Notes: generated from the letters alone by a model not told the origin. A DNA stretch of 64,000 nucleotides from 43-108 sp001915545 (GCA_902491215.1 CABUGV010000017.1:9269-73268), one strand, 5' to 3'. Counted from the first letter of the stretch, positions 53,369-62,764 are shown. Translations and numbers: made by a program.

Positions 53369-56095
53369 CTATTTTCCGATTATGATTTTACTGCTGATGC
53401 CGTCTTTTCTCAAAACATATATACCTGCAGGAAGGTCGGCAGAGAAATTGTCGGCAAACTTTTCACCCTCGAGAATCTTATATCCGTTTACAGAAAAAAC
53501 TTCAAAATGTCCAGTAGATACAGAATTTTCAATATCAGAAATACCACTTGCCGTTGCCTTTTCGCCTACAGCTATGTATCCAAGCGACTCTGGAGCTACT
53601 CTATCAGTCGATGAAGATATTTCACGCTCGCGAAACAAGGTAACCTCATTGACACTTCTTTTCTTTATACGCGGGGATGCCGCCACATCATCAGAACATG
53701 TCTGAAAAGAACCGAAAAAGAAAGGAACATCTGCAAATTCTGATTTAAGATTCAAAACATAAGCATCGCTACGCTCATCGCCTACACTTTCTTCAGGAGT
53801 CCGTCCTGCTTCAATCAGCATACCGTTCCATTCAGACTGTCCTTCCGTTGCAGCCATATAGGCAACAGTCTCACCTACGGCCTTTATTTCAGTCCTGAGC
53901 TTTTCTTCAAAATTAAGAGATACGTCAAACCCCTCACATGTGACATTCTTTATTCTGACCAGATAGGCCGTATCATTGTTTGACGTCTGGGAAGAGGCTA
54001 CTACAACAGGAACAGTGTCAAAAGCCTTAGAGAAAGACACATGCATCCACTCATCAGTCACATTCTCTATAGAATCCACAACCAACGACATGCCTGCAAG
54101 TTCCGTTGTGCCTGATGAAAGAAGAGCACAGGCCAAGGTGTCCGGATAATTGTATGTCTGTACGCCCTGGTACTCCCAATTCTTCAAACGGAACTGCATG
54201 GAATACTCGTCGAGCCCTTTCACGCGAAAAGTCAAGGCTGTCTTGATTCTATCTGTAGGCACGCCCTGAAGAAGAATCGGCTTCTGCTCATACGAATTGC
54301 CGAAAGCGTAAAGTTTCCAAGAATTAAGTGCCAGAGCATTGAAAAAATAAGGTTCGGCAGTAGAATTGTCTACAACAGAATATCCAACCTTGTTTGAGTA
54401 TTTCTTTTTATTACCGTTGCCGTCAAGGTTCCAAAGCGTATAATCAACATTTGAAACGGCCTTGTCTTTTACAACCGGATCACAAAAGGAGTTGTCATAA
54501 CTGCTGGATGTCTTAAATACCTGTTCGCTCTCACCGTCGTATTCCCTATCAAGCACGAAACCTCCGACCTGCTCACCATTGCTGTCGCTCCAAGAAAGCT
54601 GTATGCTTTTCTCCAAAGGCCTGTAAGTATAAGACAAAACCGGCGATTCGTTTATGTTCCACTCAGGAACAACCTGCATGTCGGCACGGTATGCCAACTC
54701 GGAAGTATCAGCCGCATAATATTCACCGGCTGGCGTAAGCTGGCCGTTGAGCAGAAGCGCTCTCTTGTCCTCCACCCAGTTGTATATGGAATAACGCTCA
54801 ACAAAACTGCATGTATCGAGCACCTGCAATATGCCTTTCAACGCCTCAAGCTGATGCTGCTTCTGAGCCTCATCGCCTGAAGGCCAACTTTCGTGGGTCC
54901 AGTTGGCTCCGTTGTTCCATTCCGTAATCCATATAGGCAAACCGGTAGCATCGTGCACTTTCTTAAGCTCATTATACCAGTCGCGTCCGGTCATGCCTCC
55001 CCAATAGGCATGTATGTTGACATAATCAACTCTATAATTCTTCTTCCTGCACTCACGGACAAACTCAAACAACCATCGGTTGTCGGTCGTTGCAGGCGAG
55101 CCCAGACGCATACCGCTCTGAAGCATTCGAGGCCATTCCTCGATTGCCCGTTCAACGGAAACATTTGACTGCTCAGTGTGATCTGGTTCATTATATCCGT
55201 TAAGATGGCTTGACGTGCGGTTGTTCAAGATGGCTTTCCAATCATCCTCACCACCGTATCCCCATTTTTCAGGAACAAACTCGTGATTATAGTCGACAGA
55301 TGTATTGCCAGGCTCAGATGTCCACTCAGTTGTAGGACTCCAGTTGTAGTACCACGTACCGTTTACCTTATCGGTCTGCTGACGCACATATCTGCAGTCG
55401 GCTGTCTGGCCGTTATCTATCGAGCCTACCCACCCCTTCTTGGTTACATCATTCCAGCGGAACACTCGTACGAAAGAAATCTTTCCAGCCAGCTCCTTCT
55501 GAAGCTCGGCAACCTCGAGGTCTTCCTTATCGGCAATAAAGCAACGGCTGTAGCCTGTACCGTCAGACTCACATGCAAAAGTGGCCATATATCCGCGTTT
55601 CAGACGGAACGAACGTATGGCATTGTCGTTGTCCAAAGAAGCCCTCAACTCATCTTCCACCTGCTCGGCCGGTGCATTGCTGTAATACAGACCTACAGCA
55701 TGCGACTGCTGCTGTCCTGCGAAATCGACAGACGTATAGGTCGTCAACGGTTCGAAATCCGTTCCGCGAGGAGTCACTACGCATCCATGGCGATAGATGG
55801 CAAGACGGCAATTCACATCCGGTTGCATAGCCTCACCATTGACTGTAATATATGAACCGTACTTGTCGAGAAGTGTCTCTGGTTTCACATTATCGAAATA
55901 GAGAAAAGACTCTTCATTGCGAACATCAATTGAAGCTGATATCGGATTATCCGCAGAGGTGACATGAAGATCGGTTTCCGTATCAAGAACTCTAGGTTCT
56001 GAGATTGAACCTACAACCTCGACATCATTTGCTTCAGCACCTATTACGGCAAACAAGAAAGATACAACAAGTGCAGTGTAAAATTTCACATTCAT
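53369..56095 (-). CDS. GH128-like beta-1,3-glucanase with T9SS sorting domain
   Basis: A 908-residue secreted protein (signal peptide MNVKFYTALVVSFLFAVIGAEA). An N-terminal beta domain (about 25-185) precedes a Glyco_hydro_cc (GH128) catalytic domain (about 205-450): HLNGYNEPDHT holds the probable acid/base Glu, VDYVNIHAYWGG a further strand, and IWITEWNNGANW the probable nucleophile Glu. A fibronectin-like domain follows (about 480-570), then two H-type-lectin-like beta domains (about 580-820), then a T9SS type A tail (PAGIYVLRKDGISSKIIIGK). GH128 enzymes cut beta-1,3-glucans such as curdlan or laminarin. First gene of the six-gene operon. Confidence 0.87.
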   Translation of the reverse strand: MNVKFYTALVVSFLFAVIGAEANDVEVVGSISEPRVLDTETDLHVTSADNPISASIDVRNEESFLYFDNVKPETLLDKYGSYITVNGEAMQPDVNCRLAIYRHGCVVTPRGTDFEPLTTYTSVDFAGQQQSHAVGLYYSNAPAEQVEDELRASLDNDNAIRSFRLKRGYMATFACESDGTGYSRCFIADKEDLEVAELQKELAGKISFVRVFRWNDVTKKGWVGSIDNGQTADCRYVRQQTDKVNGTWYYNWSPTTEWTSEPGNTSVDYNHEFVPEKWGYGGEDDWKAILNNRTSSHLNGYNEPDHTEQSNVSVERAIEEWPRMLQSGMRLGSPATTDNRWLFEFVRECRKKNYRVDYVNIHAYWGGMTGRDWYNELKKVHDATGLPIWITEWNNGANWTHESWPSGDEAQKQHQLEALKGILQVLDTCSFVERYSIYNWVEDKRALLLNGQLTPAGEYYAADTSELAYRADMQVVPEWNINESPVLSYTYRPLEKSIQLSWSDSNGEQVGGFVLDREYDGESEQVFKTSSSYDNSFCDPVVKDKAVSNVDYTLWNLDGNGNKKKYSNKVGYSVVDNSTAEPYFFNALALNSWKLYAFGNSYEQKPILLQGVPTDRIKTALTFRVKGLDEYSMQFRLKNWEYQGVQTYNYPDTLACALLSSGTTELAGMSLVVDSIENVTDEWMHVSFSKAFDTVPVVVASSQTSNNDTAYLVRIKNVTCEGFDVSLNFEEKLRTEIKAVGETVAYMAATEGQSEWNGMLIEAGRTPEESVGDERSDAYVLNLKSEFADVPFFFGSFQTCSDDVAASPRIKKRSVNEVTLFREREISSSTDRVAPESLGYIAVGEKATASGISDIENSVSTGHFEVFSVNGYKILEGEKFADNFSADLPAGIYVLRKDGISSKIIIGK

Positions 56096-56155
56096 AATAA
56101 AGATTTATGTTAACAACATCCATATTTTATGGATTGCGCTTTCGTTTTCTTTGTA

Positions 56156-56164
56156 ACAAAGTTA
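56156..56164 (-). promoter_or_regulatory. -7 box of the GH128 operon
   Basis: The minus strand reads TAACTTTGT, matching TAnnTTTGY, 60 bases upstream of the GH128 ATG at 56095. No TTG at the exact -33 distance, which fits dependence on an activator. Confidence 0.5.
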
Positions 56165-56400
56165 AGAATATACAATACAATTATAGGCAAAAAATGTGTC
56201 AAATAGGTTGAAATATCTTTCAATGCGTCTTTTTCAATACGTTTTTGCTCCAAATGAGGAACATGATTTAAACAGTTTCAACGTACTCACCGCATAGTAT
56301 GAATATAGGAAACACCGTCAGAAGACATATACATAAAAGCTAAAATACAGACCAACGATTTGATGGGAAAGACATCAGGACAAGCATAAAAAAGAATTAT

Positions 56401-56460
56401 TGCGAGGGCTCGCGAATGAAATTCCGAGTGCCCGGAAAATGCAATGCGAGCGCCTGGAAT
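56401..56460. repeat. GC-rich intergenic repeat element, locus C
   Basis: Modules GCGAGGGCTCGCG, ATTCCGAGTGCCCGG and GCGAGCGCCTGGAA in a row. They resemble the modules at 13625-13683 and 38149-38240. It lies between the operon promoter and the small-RNA candidate; the rest of 56165-56556 shows no gene. Confidence 0.55.
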
Positions 56461-56556
56461 TATAAACAAACATATCTCACAATATGAATATACCTATCTC
56501 CAAGAAGAAAGAACTGCAACCAGGTAAACCCAGGCGCTATGAATCAGAATAGACAG

Positions 56557-56776
56557 ACAAAAAAATGGAGACTCTGGTATGGCACGCCTGCCATCCAGTA
56601 GTCTCCGACAATCAATCTAATCTACTAAACTATCTATCTAATGCCTTGACCAAATAATACATAGTCAGATCTTAAAACTACAATAAATACCTTCTCATCC
56701 ACACAATTGAAAAGCTAATCAACTTCACAGCTGAATCGAGAAACTGTATTAGGGTTAGGTCCAAAAGTCTCCCGAC
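56557..56776 (-). ncRNA. candidate structured small RNA (about 215 nt)
   Basis: A -7 box, TAATTTTGC (complement of 56781-56789), stands at one end. An intrinsic terminator stands at the other: arms GGAGACTCTGGTATGGCA (56567-56584) and TGCCATCCAGTAGTCTCC (56589-56606), then seven T on the minus strand (complement of 56559-56565). No open frame of note lies between. The RNA 5' end would carry GGAGACTTTTGG (complement of 56761-56772), which can also pair with the 3' terminator arm AGAGTCTCC. It could be a 6S-like or regulatory RNA, or an attenuator; no family is recognised. Confidence 0.5.
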
Positions 56777-56899
56777 GGTGGCAAAATTAGGTATTCCAGC
56801 TCGAGAATACGGTGAAAAATGAATCAAAGAGGTAGAAAAAAATTTCACCACCACCGAAAAATGGACTTTTTGTGTCTTCAATAATTATGGAATGGCATA

Positions 56900-57640
56900 T
56901 CATTGCTGACGTTCGCTGTCCGCAACATCTTTTGCCTGAAATTTCTGCTGCATCTCGCTAGGCAGCATTCCATATTCTTTCTTGAATATCGAACTGAAAT
57001 ACTTAGGGTCATTGAAACCTACAGAATATGCCAATTCCGATACACGAAGATGCTTATTGCTTTCGAGCATCTTGCGCGCCGTTTCAAGCCTGTACTTCCT
57101 TATAAGCGACGAAGGACTCAGTCCGGTAAGCATCTTGAGCTTGCGATATAACGTGGACTTGCTTATTCCGGCTTCTTCAAACAACTGCTGCTGGTCGAAA
57201 TCCGGATCATCGAGATGCTTCTTTATGCAGTCTATGATTTTCTGCATGAAAGCCTCATCGATGGAAACCATACCAGCCTGATCGTCGACAGAGAAACTGC
57301 TTCGGAAATTGCGGGCATTTCTTTCGGCAACCTTGAACAGATTCTTTATTCTGGACTTAAGCACCATCATGTCGAAAGGTTTGGTGATGTAGGCATCGGC
57401 TCCCGACTCGTAAGCATCAACCTTGTCCTCGTCCTTGTTTAGGGCAGTGAGGAGTATTATCGGTATGTGGCAGTAGTCGATACTGTCCTTAAGATACTTG
57501 CACAGCACGAGTCCGTTCATTTCCGGCATAAGGACATCGGAAATTATGAGATTCACTTCGTTGTGCTTTACGACTTCAAGACCTTCTTTTCCGTTGTTGG
57601 CTGTTATGACATTATAGTCACGGCTCAAAAGACGCTTCAT
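56900..57640 (-). CDS. hybrid two-component regulator, C-terminal part (receiver and AraC domains) after in-frame UAG
   Basis: A 246-residue frame, in phase with the sensor frame upstream and separated from it only by TAG CAG GTC. It contains the receiver domain from its first helix on (phospho-accepting Asp in LIISDVLMPEMNG, near residue 35; TKPFD near 87) and an AraC-type DNA-binding domain (QQLFEEAGISKSTLYRKLKMLTG and SELAYSVGFNDPKYFSSIFKKEYG). The first beta strand of the receiver (PTILIVEDNEDL) is on the other side of the stop. Reinitiation at the ATG at 57640 could make a truncated protein lacking that strand. A functional full-length protein would need the stop to be absent or suppressed. 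Confidence 0.8.
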   Translation of the reverse strand: MKRLLSRDYNVITANNGKEGLEVVKHNEVNLIISDVLMPEMNGLVLCKYLKDSIDYCHIPIILLTALNKDEDKVDAYESGADAYITKPFDMMVLKSRIKNLFKVAERNARNFRSSFSVDDQAGMVSIDEAFMQKIIDCIKKHLDDPDFDQQQLFEEAGISKSTLYRKLKMLTGLSPSSLIRKYRLETARKMLESNKHLRVSELAYSVGFNDPKYFSSIFKKEYGMLPSEMQQKFQAKDVADSERQQ

Positions 57641-57646
57641 GACCTG

Positions 57647-60600
57647 CTACAGATCTTCGTTGTCCTCAACAATAAGTATGGTAGGTTTGTTGTTCTCCGA
57701 ATCGAACCACACTTCACCGTCGACAGACTCATCAGAAAGGTTCTTGACATCCGACTTGACATCGTAACAGTCGTCCTCGACCATATCGTCCTCGCTGAAC
57801 GCATCCTTGGAAATAGGCAGTTTGACGATGAAGACAGAGCCTTTGCCGACCTCGCTTTCCACTTCGATTTCTCCCTTGCAGAGTTTTACGAGATCCAATG
57901 TCAATGAAAGGCCTATGCCATTTCCCTTCGAAGTACCGCCGTAGCCGGAATCTTCATAGAAGCGGTCGAAAATACGTTTCCTTACTTTCTTGGAAATACC
58001 TTTTCCGTTGTCTTCTACTTTTATGACAACAGTGTTGCGGTCCTCAGTCTCTATTGTAAGATTTACGAAACCGGTATCCTTATCGTTATACTTTGCCGCA
58101 TTGGAAAGCAGATTGTAAAGTATCTTTTCAAGCTTATCGGAATCGTAGTATCCGTAAAGAGAATTGACAGACGTTGTGAACTGGAAATCTATTCCGCTGC
58201 GCTTCATGAGTGGTATGAACTCTTCCGTGCATGTACGCACAAAAGATATTATGTCGCCACGACACACTCGCAGACGCAGATTGCCGGTTTCGGCTTTTCT
58301 GAAATCAAGTATCTGCTGAAGCAGACGGAGCAGACGATTGACATTATAGGTCATCACGTCGTAAAGCTCAGCTCCGGACGAATATTGTGTCCGCAGCTCT
58401 TCTATTGAGGCCGATATAATGGTGAGAGGAGTCAGCAATTCGTGGGTAATATTTGTAAAGAACTGCATCTTGGCATGATTCAACTTGTCCAAAGAGTCCT
58501 TCTCAACATTCTGATAATAGAGCGTGCGTTTAAGTTTATACTGACGGCGCGCATTCAGTACTAGCCATAGAACGATGCATGCGAATATCACAAAATAAGC
58601 TGCATAGGCCCACGACGTTGCATACCATGGAGCGGCAACTACCACTGTCAGAACCTTTTCGCCGTCATTCCATACACCGTTCTCATTCGCAGCTTTCAAC
58701 CGGAATTTGTATGTGCCGTAAGGCAGATTGCTGTATGAAGCAAAATTGCGCTCTCCTAGTGTATACTGCCAATCATTGTCGAAACCTTCGAGTTTATAAG
58801 CGTAACGTGCCTGACGAGTGGATGAATACATCAGCGAAGAAAACGATATGGTAAGCATCTTGCAATCATCAGGAACTATGATTTTTTCGGCGCAGACAGG
58901 CAAAGAGGCGCAATGCGACTTGATGTCTTCATAATTCATATCGTATATGCTCACATTGCCGAAGCTGAAGTCTGTAAAGAATACGGAAACCTTTGAACGG
59001 CTTGTGACAATAGACGATGGTGTAAAACGGCTTATACCGTTGAAGCCGCCGAAGAACATTTTGCCGTCGATATAGAAAGAAGAGTTTCGGTTGTACTCCA
59101 TGTTTATCAGACCGTCGGCTTCTGAATAGATTTTCACGTCGCTCTCTTCAGTATTATCAGGATTGAAGCAGGCAAGTCCGCTTCCGGTGGAGAGCCAGAG
59201 ATTGCCCATATCGTCTTCCTCGATACTGGTCACACGGTCTGACAGCAAAGAATTGTATATCTTCACAGGCTTGAAGCAATCATGAGCCCTGTCGTACGTG
59301 AAAAGTCCGCAATTCTGTGTACCTACCCAGATCCGTTGCTGAGAATCGACAAAAATGCACAAGATACCAGATGTCGGCATGGCATTGTTCCAATGGCCGT
59401 ATGCCTTGCTCTTAATTTTCTTCGGGTGCATGAAATCGCCGGACATCTTCACGATACCGTCTTCATCAGTAGCAATCCAAATATTACCCTCGCTGTCCTG
59501 GCTGATACAGTTTATTGTACTTATACTGTAGTCGTGTCCGTCGACATGCAGTGAGTTAAAGATATAACCGTTTCCGTTGGTCTGCAGAATGCTCAGACCG
59601 GCTTTTGTTCCAATCCACACATTGCCGTCATGGTCTTCAAACAAAGAATAAACACTGTTGTCCTTTATAAAGGAACAGTTCCATGAGTTGAAGATTTTGG
59701 CTTCGTGGCCTTCTTCGTAAACGCAAACACCATCACCGAAAAGACCTATCCACAGTTCGCCTGTAATTTTGCGCTTCATGAAGCAATTGACAGAAGACAT
59801 GGTCTTTATGTTCTTGAATTCGGGCATGGAACTGAAATGCTGGAACGTCCGCGTATCGAGGTCCATACGCATGAATCCCTGCGACGTCAATCCCCACCAA
59901 AGCTGGTTGCGGTCATCAACATATATTGCATTTGCAGACGGAGTCAGAATGTTGTCCTTGGAATAATCAATGGTGAAATTCTCAAAGAAATGGTTATTGC
60001 GCTTGACCATTACCAGACCACTGTTGGCTGTTCCGAGCCACATATTGCCGCTGGCATCACTGACAATGGAATTGACTTCACGGCAAGGAAAATAAAAATC
60101 GGATTTATGGTTGACATGATAATTGTAGAATACAGAAAAATCGTCCTTGTCAAGAACACTCAATCCGCTTCGTGTACCAATCCATATATTGCCGGTATTC
60201 TCGTCCGTACCGATAGAATAGACCATATTGTCGCCGAGACTTTGAGGATTATCCGGCTCGTGTACAAAAACCTTCCATGTACACCTCTTCATGTCGTAAG
60301 GATGCTGAAGAAGATATAATCCTCCATCCCAAGCTCCTACCCATATATTTCCTTTTACATCTTCATAAAGTACATGGGCAGAGTTGCGCCAGTTCATCTT
60401 GGGATAAGAAAAGAAACGTTTCTGAGAAGGTGAATAACGATAGAGACCGGCACTCCACGTACCAATCCAGATGTTGCCTTTGGAATCCTCCATCAATGAT
60501 TTGATAGCCGTACCAGAAAGAACATTGCCTGTAACTTCACCAGAATAGAGTTTGAAAGACTTCTTGTCATAATCATATCTGCACAAACCGCTCTCAGTTC

Positions 60601-61060
60601 CAATCCAAACAGAACCATCACGGGAAACAAGCAGACATGATACTTTCTTATTGTATATACCTTCAAGATCCTTATGCCAGAAAGTCCATGTTTTCTTGTC
60701 AAGAACATTTATGCCGTTCTGCGTGCCGAACCATATCTGCTGATGGGTGTCTTCGACCATACATTGGATGTTGTTGCTGGTCAAAAGGTCCGGCGACCTT
60801 AAATCAGACTTGAACGTCCGAAATGAATATCCGTCATAGAATCCTATTCCATAACGTGTAGCCACCCACAAGAAGCCATCGCGGTCGCGATAGACGGAAT
60901 GGACCTCATTGGCAGGAAGACCATTGTTTACGGAATAGCGTATCATGTCGTTCTTGCTGAGTCCCCAAGCACCATCGGCACTTACGCTCAAAGAAAACAT
61001 GAACACCATGATAAAGAGTTTCAATAGCGCATCAGCTGAAATTTTCCTAATGTTTTTCAT
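57647..61060 (-). CDS. hybrid two-component sensor (HTCS), N-terminal part, ended by in-frame UAG
   Basis: 1137 residues from the ATG at 61060 (signal sequence LLKLFIMVFMFSLSVSADGA); upstream in-frame starts lack a better signal. The periplasmic sensor has about a dozen two-component propeller repeats (e.g. LWVATRYGIGFYDGYSF, NIWIGTRSGLSVLD) and a Y_Y_Y domain (RYAYKLEGFDNDW). A membrane helix follows near 805, then a histidine kinase (phosphorylated His in FFTNITHELLTPL; ATP site NLLSNAAKYNDKDTG and VEDNGKGISKK). It stops at codon 1138 (57647-57649) within the receiver domain at VEDNEDL-stop. HTCS proteins sense oligosaccharides and activate adjacent polysaccharide genes, so the GH128 operon is the probable target. 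Confidence 0.88.
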   Translation of the reverse strand: MKNIRKISADALLKLFIMVFMFSLSVSADGAWGLSKNDMIRYSVNNGLPANEVHSVYRDRDGFLWVATRYGIGFYDGYSFRTFKSDLRSPDLLTSNNIQCMVEDTHQQIWFGTQNGINVLDKKTWTFWHKDLEGIYNKKVSCLLVSRDGSVWIGTESGLCRYDYDKKSFKLYSGEVTGNVLSGTAIKSLMEDSKGNIWIGTWSAGLYRYSPSQKRFFSYPKMNWRNSAHVLYEDVKGNIWVGAWDGGLYLLQHPYDMKRCTWKVFVHEPDNPQSLGDNMVYSIGTDENTGNIWIGTRSGLSVLDKDDFSVFYNYHVNHKSDFYFPCREVNSIVSDASGNMWLGTANSGLVMVKRNNHFFENFTIDYSKDNILTPSANAIYVDDRNQLWWGLTSQGFMRMDLDTRTFQHFSSMPEFKNIKTMSSVNCFMKRKITGELWIGLFGDGVCVYEEGHEAKIFNSWNCSFIKDNSVYSLFEDHDGNVWIGTKAGLSILQTNGNGYIFNSLHVDGHDYSISTINCISQDSEGNIWIATDEDGIVKMSGDFMHPKKIKSKAYGHWNNAMPTSGILCIFVDSQQRIWVGTQNCGLFTYDRAHDCFKPVKIYNSLLSDRVTSIEEDDMGNLWLSTGSGLACFNPDNTEESDVKIYSEADGLINMEYNRNSSFYIDGKMFFGGFNGISRFTPSSIVTSRSKVSVFFTDFSFGNVSIYDMNYEDIKSHCASLPVCAEKIIVPDDCKMLTISFSSLMYSSTRQARYAYKLEGFDNDWQYTLGERNFASYSNLPYGTYKFRLKAANENGVWNDGEKVLTVVVAAPWYATSWAYAAYFVIFACIVLWLVLNARRQYKLKRTLYYQNVEKDSLDKLNHAKMQFFTNITHELLTPLTIISASIEELRTQYSSGAELYDVMTYNVNRLLRLLQQILDFRKAETGNLRLRVCRGDIISFVRTCTEEFIPLMKRSGIDFQFTTSVNSLYGYYDSDKLEKILYNLLSNAAKYNDKDTGFVNLTIETEDRNTVVIKVEDNGKGISKKVRKRIFDRFYEDSGYGGTSKGNGIGLSLTLDLVKLCKGEIEVESEVGKGSVFIVKLPISKDAFSEDDMVEDDCYDVKSDVKNLSDESVDGEVWFDSENNKPTILIVEDNEDL

Positions 61061-61378
61061 CGGCATAAATTTATATGCAAATCTTGCAGCACTGCACCAT
61101 CGCCCTAAAGCCAACAGCGCTGAAGCTGTGTTTGCAATTACAAAGTAAAACAAAACAAAGCTTCAGCAGGATGAAAATATGACTAAAATAGTAGAAATTC
61201 TATTCAAAAAGCCCGATACACAACGGAACGCACAAACAACAAGCAAGAAAACTTAATCTTAGACAACTGGCATATAAAAGACATGGAATCACAAACAATG
61301 CCCTACAAAAGTATTTCCGCCAATACAGAATACAGCTTATGAATGGCTGTATCATACAACAAAAAATCGAGAATGAAC
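61061..61378. other. intergenic region upstream of the hybrid sensor
   Basis: Contains a perfect 9-base inverted repeat, GCTGAAGCT (61119-61127) and AGCTTCAGC (61159-61167), about 60 to 110 bases upstream of the sensor start, which could be a regulatory site. No convincing gene, promoter consensus or terminator with a T-run is seen in the rest. Confidence 0.4.
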
Positions 61379-62503
61379 TTACTTGTCGATCTGACTCTCC
61401 GTAAACGGGTCTGCACGGTGTCCCATAAGATTTATCTTTGAGAAATCCCTGTCAAATGCTTCCATCTCCCAAGCAGAAAGACGCACATTGCCGGCACCTA
61501 AGAAATCATCAAGATGATATGCATTGGTTGTGCCAGGAATCGGCACAATCCACGGCTTACGCGAAAGCATCCAAACAAGAGCGAATTGAGCAGGAGTCAC
61601 ACCTTTACGTGCGGCCCATATGCGAACAAGATCAACCAAAGGCATATTATGTTTCAGAGCCTCGGGAGTAAACTGAGGCAGATTCCATCGACGATCACCT
61701 TTTTTGAACCGGCTATTTTCGTCAATAACTCCCGTGAGAAAAGCACGTCCAAGAGGACAATATGGTACAAAGCCGATACCGAGTTCCTCCAGCGTAGGGA
61801 AAATTTTCGTTTCAGGTTCACGCCACCATATTGCATATTCACTCTGTACGGCAGATAAAGGACAAACGGCATGAGCACGACGAATGGAACGAGCGCTGGC
61901 TTCGGACAATCCCCAATTCAGGACTTTTCCTTCCTGCATCAATGTCTTTACCGTAGATGCAACGTCTTCCATCGGAACATTAGGATCTACACGATGTTGA
62001 TAAAGCAGATCTATATGGTCTGTGCGCAATCTTTTCAAAGATCCTTCGACTGCACGACGTATGTGGTCAGGCTGGCTATTTAAAGATGTAGGCTTTCCTT
62101 CCTCCACACCAAATCCGAACTTTGTAGCAATCTTTACTTTATCGCGGAATGGAGCAAGGGCCTCACCAACCCACTCTTCACTGGTATATGGGCCATAGAC
62201 CTCTGCCGTATCGAAGAATGTTACACCATTATCGTATGCACGGCGAATCAAGGCTATCATATCTCTTTTGTCATATTTGCCACCATAATATCCGACCATA
62301 GGAAGGCATCCGAGACCTATAGCCGAAACATCAATCTTTCCCAACTTGCGATGCTCCATTCCTTCCGAAGGAGTGTTTCCCGAAGTATTCAGGTCTTCCG
62401 TATGAGGCGACAACCTTTCAAAAGCTTTAGAAACTCCTGTCAACGTTCCCATTGCTGACAATGCAGCTAAAGAGGATGTTCTTAAAAATTCCCTTCTGTC
62501 CAT
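61379..62503 (-). CDS. Tat-exported aldo/keto reductase
   Basis: A 374-residue oxidoreductase of the aldo/keto reductase superfamily. The N-terminus, MDRREFLRTSSLAALSAMG, has the twin-arginine export motif RREFL, so it is probably exported folded with its cofactor. The catalytic tetrad is visible: Asp and Tyr in FFDTAEVYGPY (near 97-102), Lys in KIATKFGFG, and His in DLLYQHRVDP. NADP-binding stretches SEYAIWW and PIPGTTNAYHLDDF are present. Physiological substrate is unknown. It starts three bases after the small protein gene upstream, in one operon divergent from the broken AraC gene. Confidence 0.92.
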   Translation of the reverse strand: MDRREFLRTSSLAALSAMGTLTGVSKAFERLSPHTEDLNTSGNTPSEGMEHRKLGKIDVSAIGLGCLPMVGYYGGKYDKRDMIALIRRAYDNGVTFFDTAEVYGPYTSEEWVGEALAPFRDKVKIATKFGFGVEEGKPTSLNSQPDHIRRAVEGSLKRLRTDHIDLLYQHRVDPNVPMEDVASTVKTLMQEGKVLNWGLSEASARSIRRAHAVCPLSAVQSEYAIWWREPETKIFPTLEELGIGFVPYCPLGRAFLTGVIDENSRFKKGDRRWNLPQFTPEALKHNMPLVDLVRIWAARKGVTPAQFALVWMLSRKPWIVPIPGTTNAYHLDDFLGAGNVRLSAWEMEAFDRDFSKINLMGHRADPFTESQIDK

Positions 62504-62506
62504 ATT

Positions 62507-62737
62507 CTATACTTTTTTAAACAAATGACATTCATTTATAAGACCTCTAAGTATTTCCATTTCATTGTCTTCCAAATGGATTGAAACAGGCTTGTCGACA
62601 GTATCGTCTACAGCATAACCTTCTTGTGCAAGAAATGCCAACAAAATCTGCATTGCAGTTTTGTTGTAACGATCGGCTATAAAGCATACAAGCTCGTCTT
62701 TATATAAATCGGCTGGTATATCAAAGGAGCATTTCAT
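62507..62737 (-). CDS. hypothetical small protein co-transcribed with the aldo/keto reductase
   Basis: A 76-residue soluble protein starting MKCSFDIPADLYKDELVCFIADRYNKTAMQ. It is a mix of helix and strand, with an acidic patch (HLEDNEMEILRGLINECH). No family is recognised with confidence. Only three bases separate its stop from the start of the aldo/keto reductase gene, and a -7 box lies 19 bases upstream, so it is the first gene of a two-gene unit. Confidence 0.7.
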   Translation of the reverse strand: MKCSFDIPADLYKDELVCFIADRYNKTAMQILLAFLAQEGYAVDDTVDKPVSIHLEDNEMEILRGLINECHLFKKV

Positions 62738-62755
62738 ATTTTAATTTTTTACGAT

Positions 62756-62764
62756 GCAAAAATA
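62756..62764 (-). promoter_or_regulatory. -7 box for the small protein / aldo-keto reductase operon
   Basis: The minus strand reads TATTTTTGC, matching TAnnTTTGC, 19 bases upstream of the ATG at 62737. Confidence 0.6.

Noticed and set aside
56900..61060. UAG recoding (an extra amino acid or code change)
   Set aside because: ribF in the same window ends normally at UAG, and no recoding element is seen near 57647. A nonsense change or sequence error is simpler.
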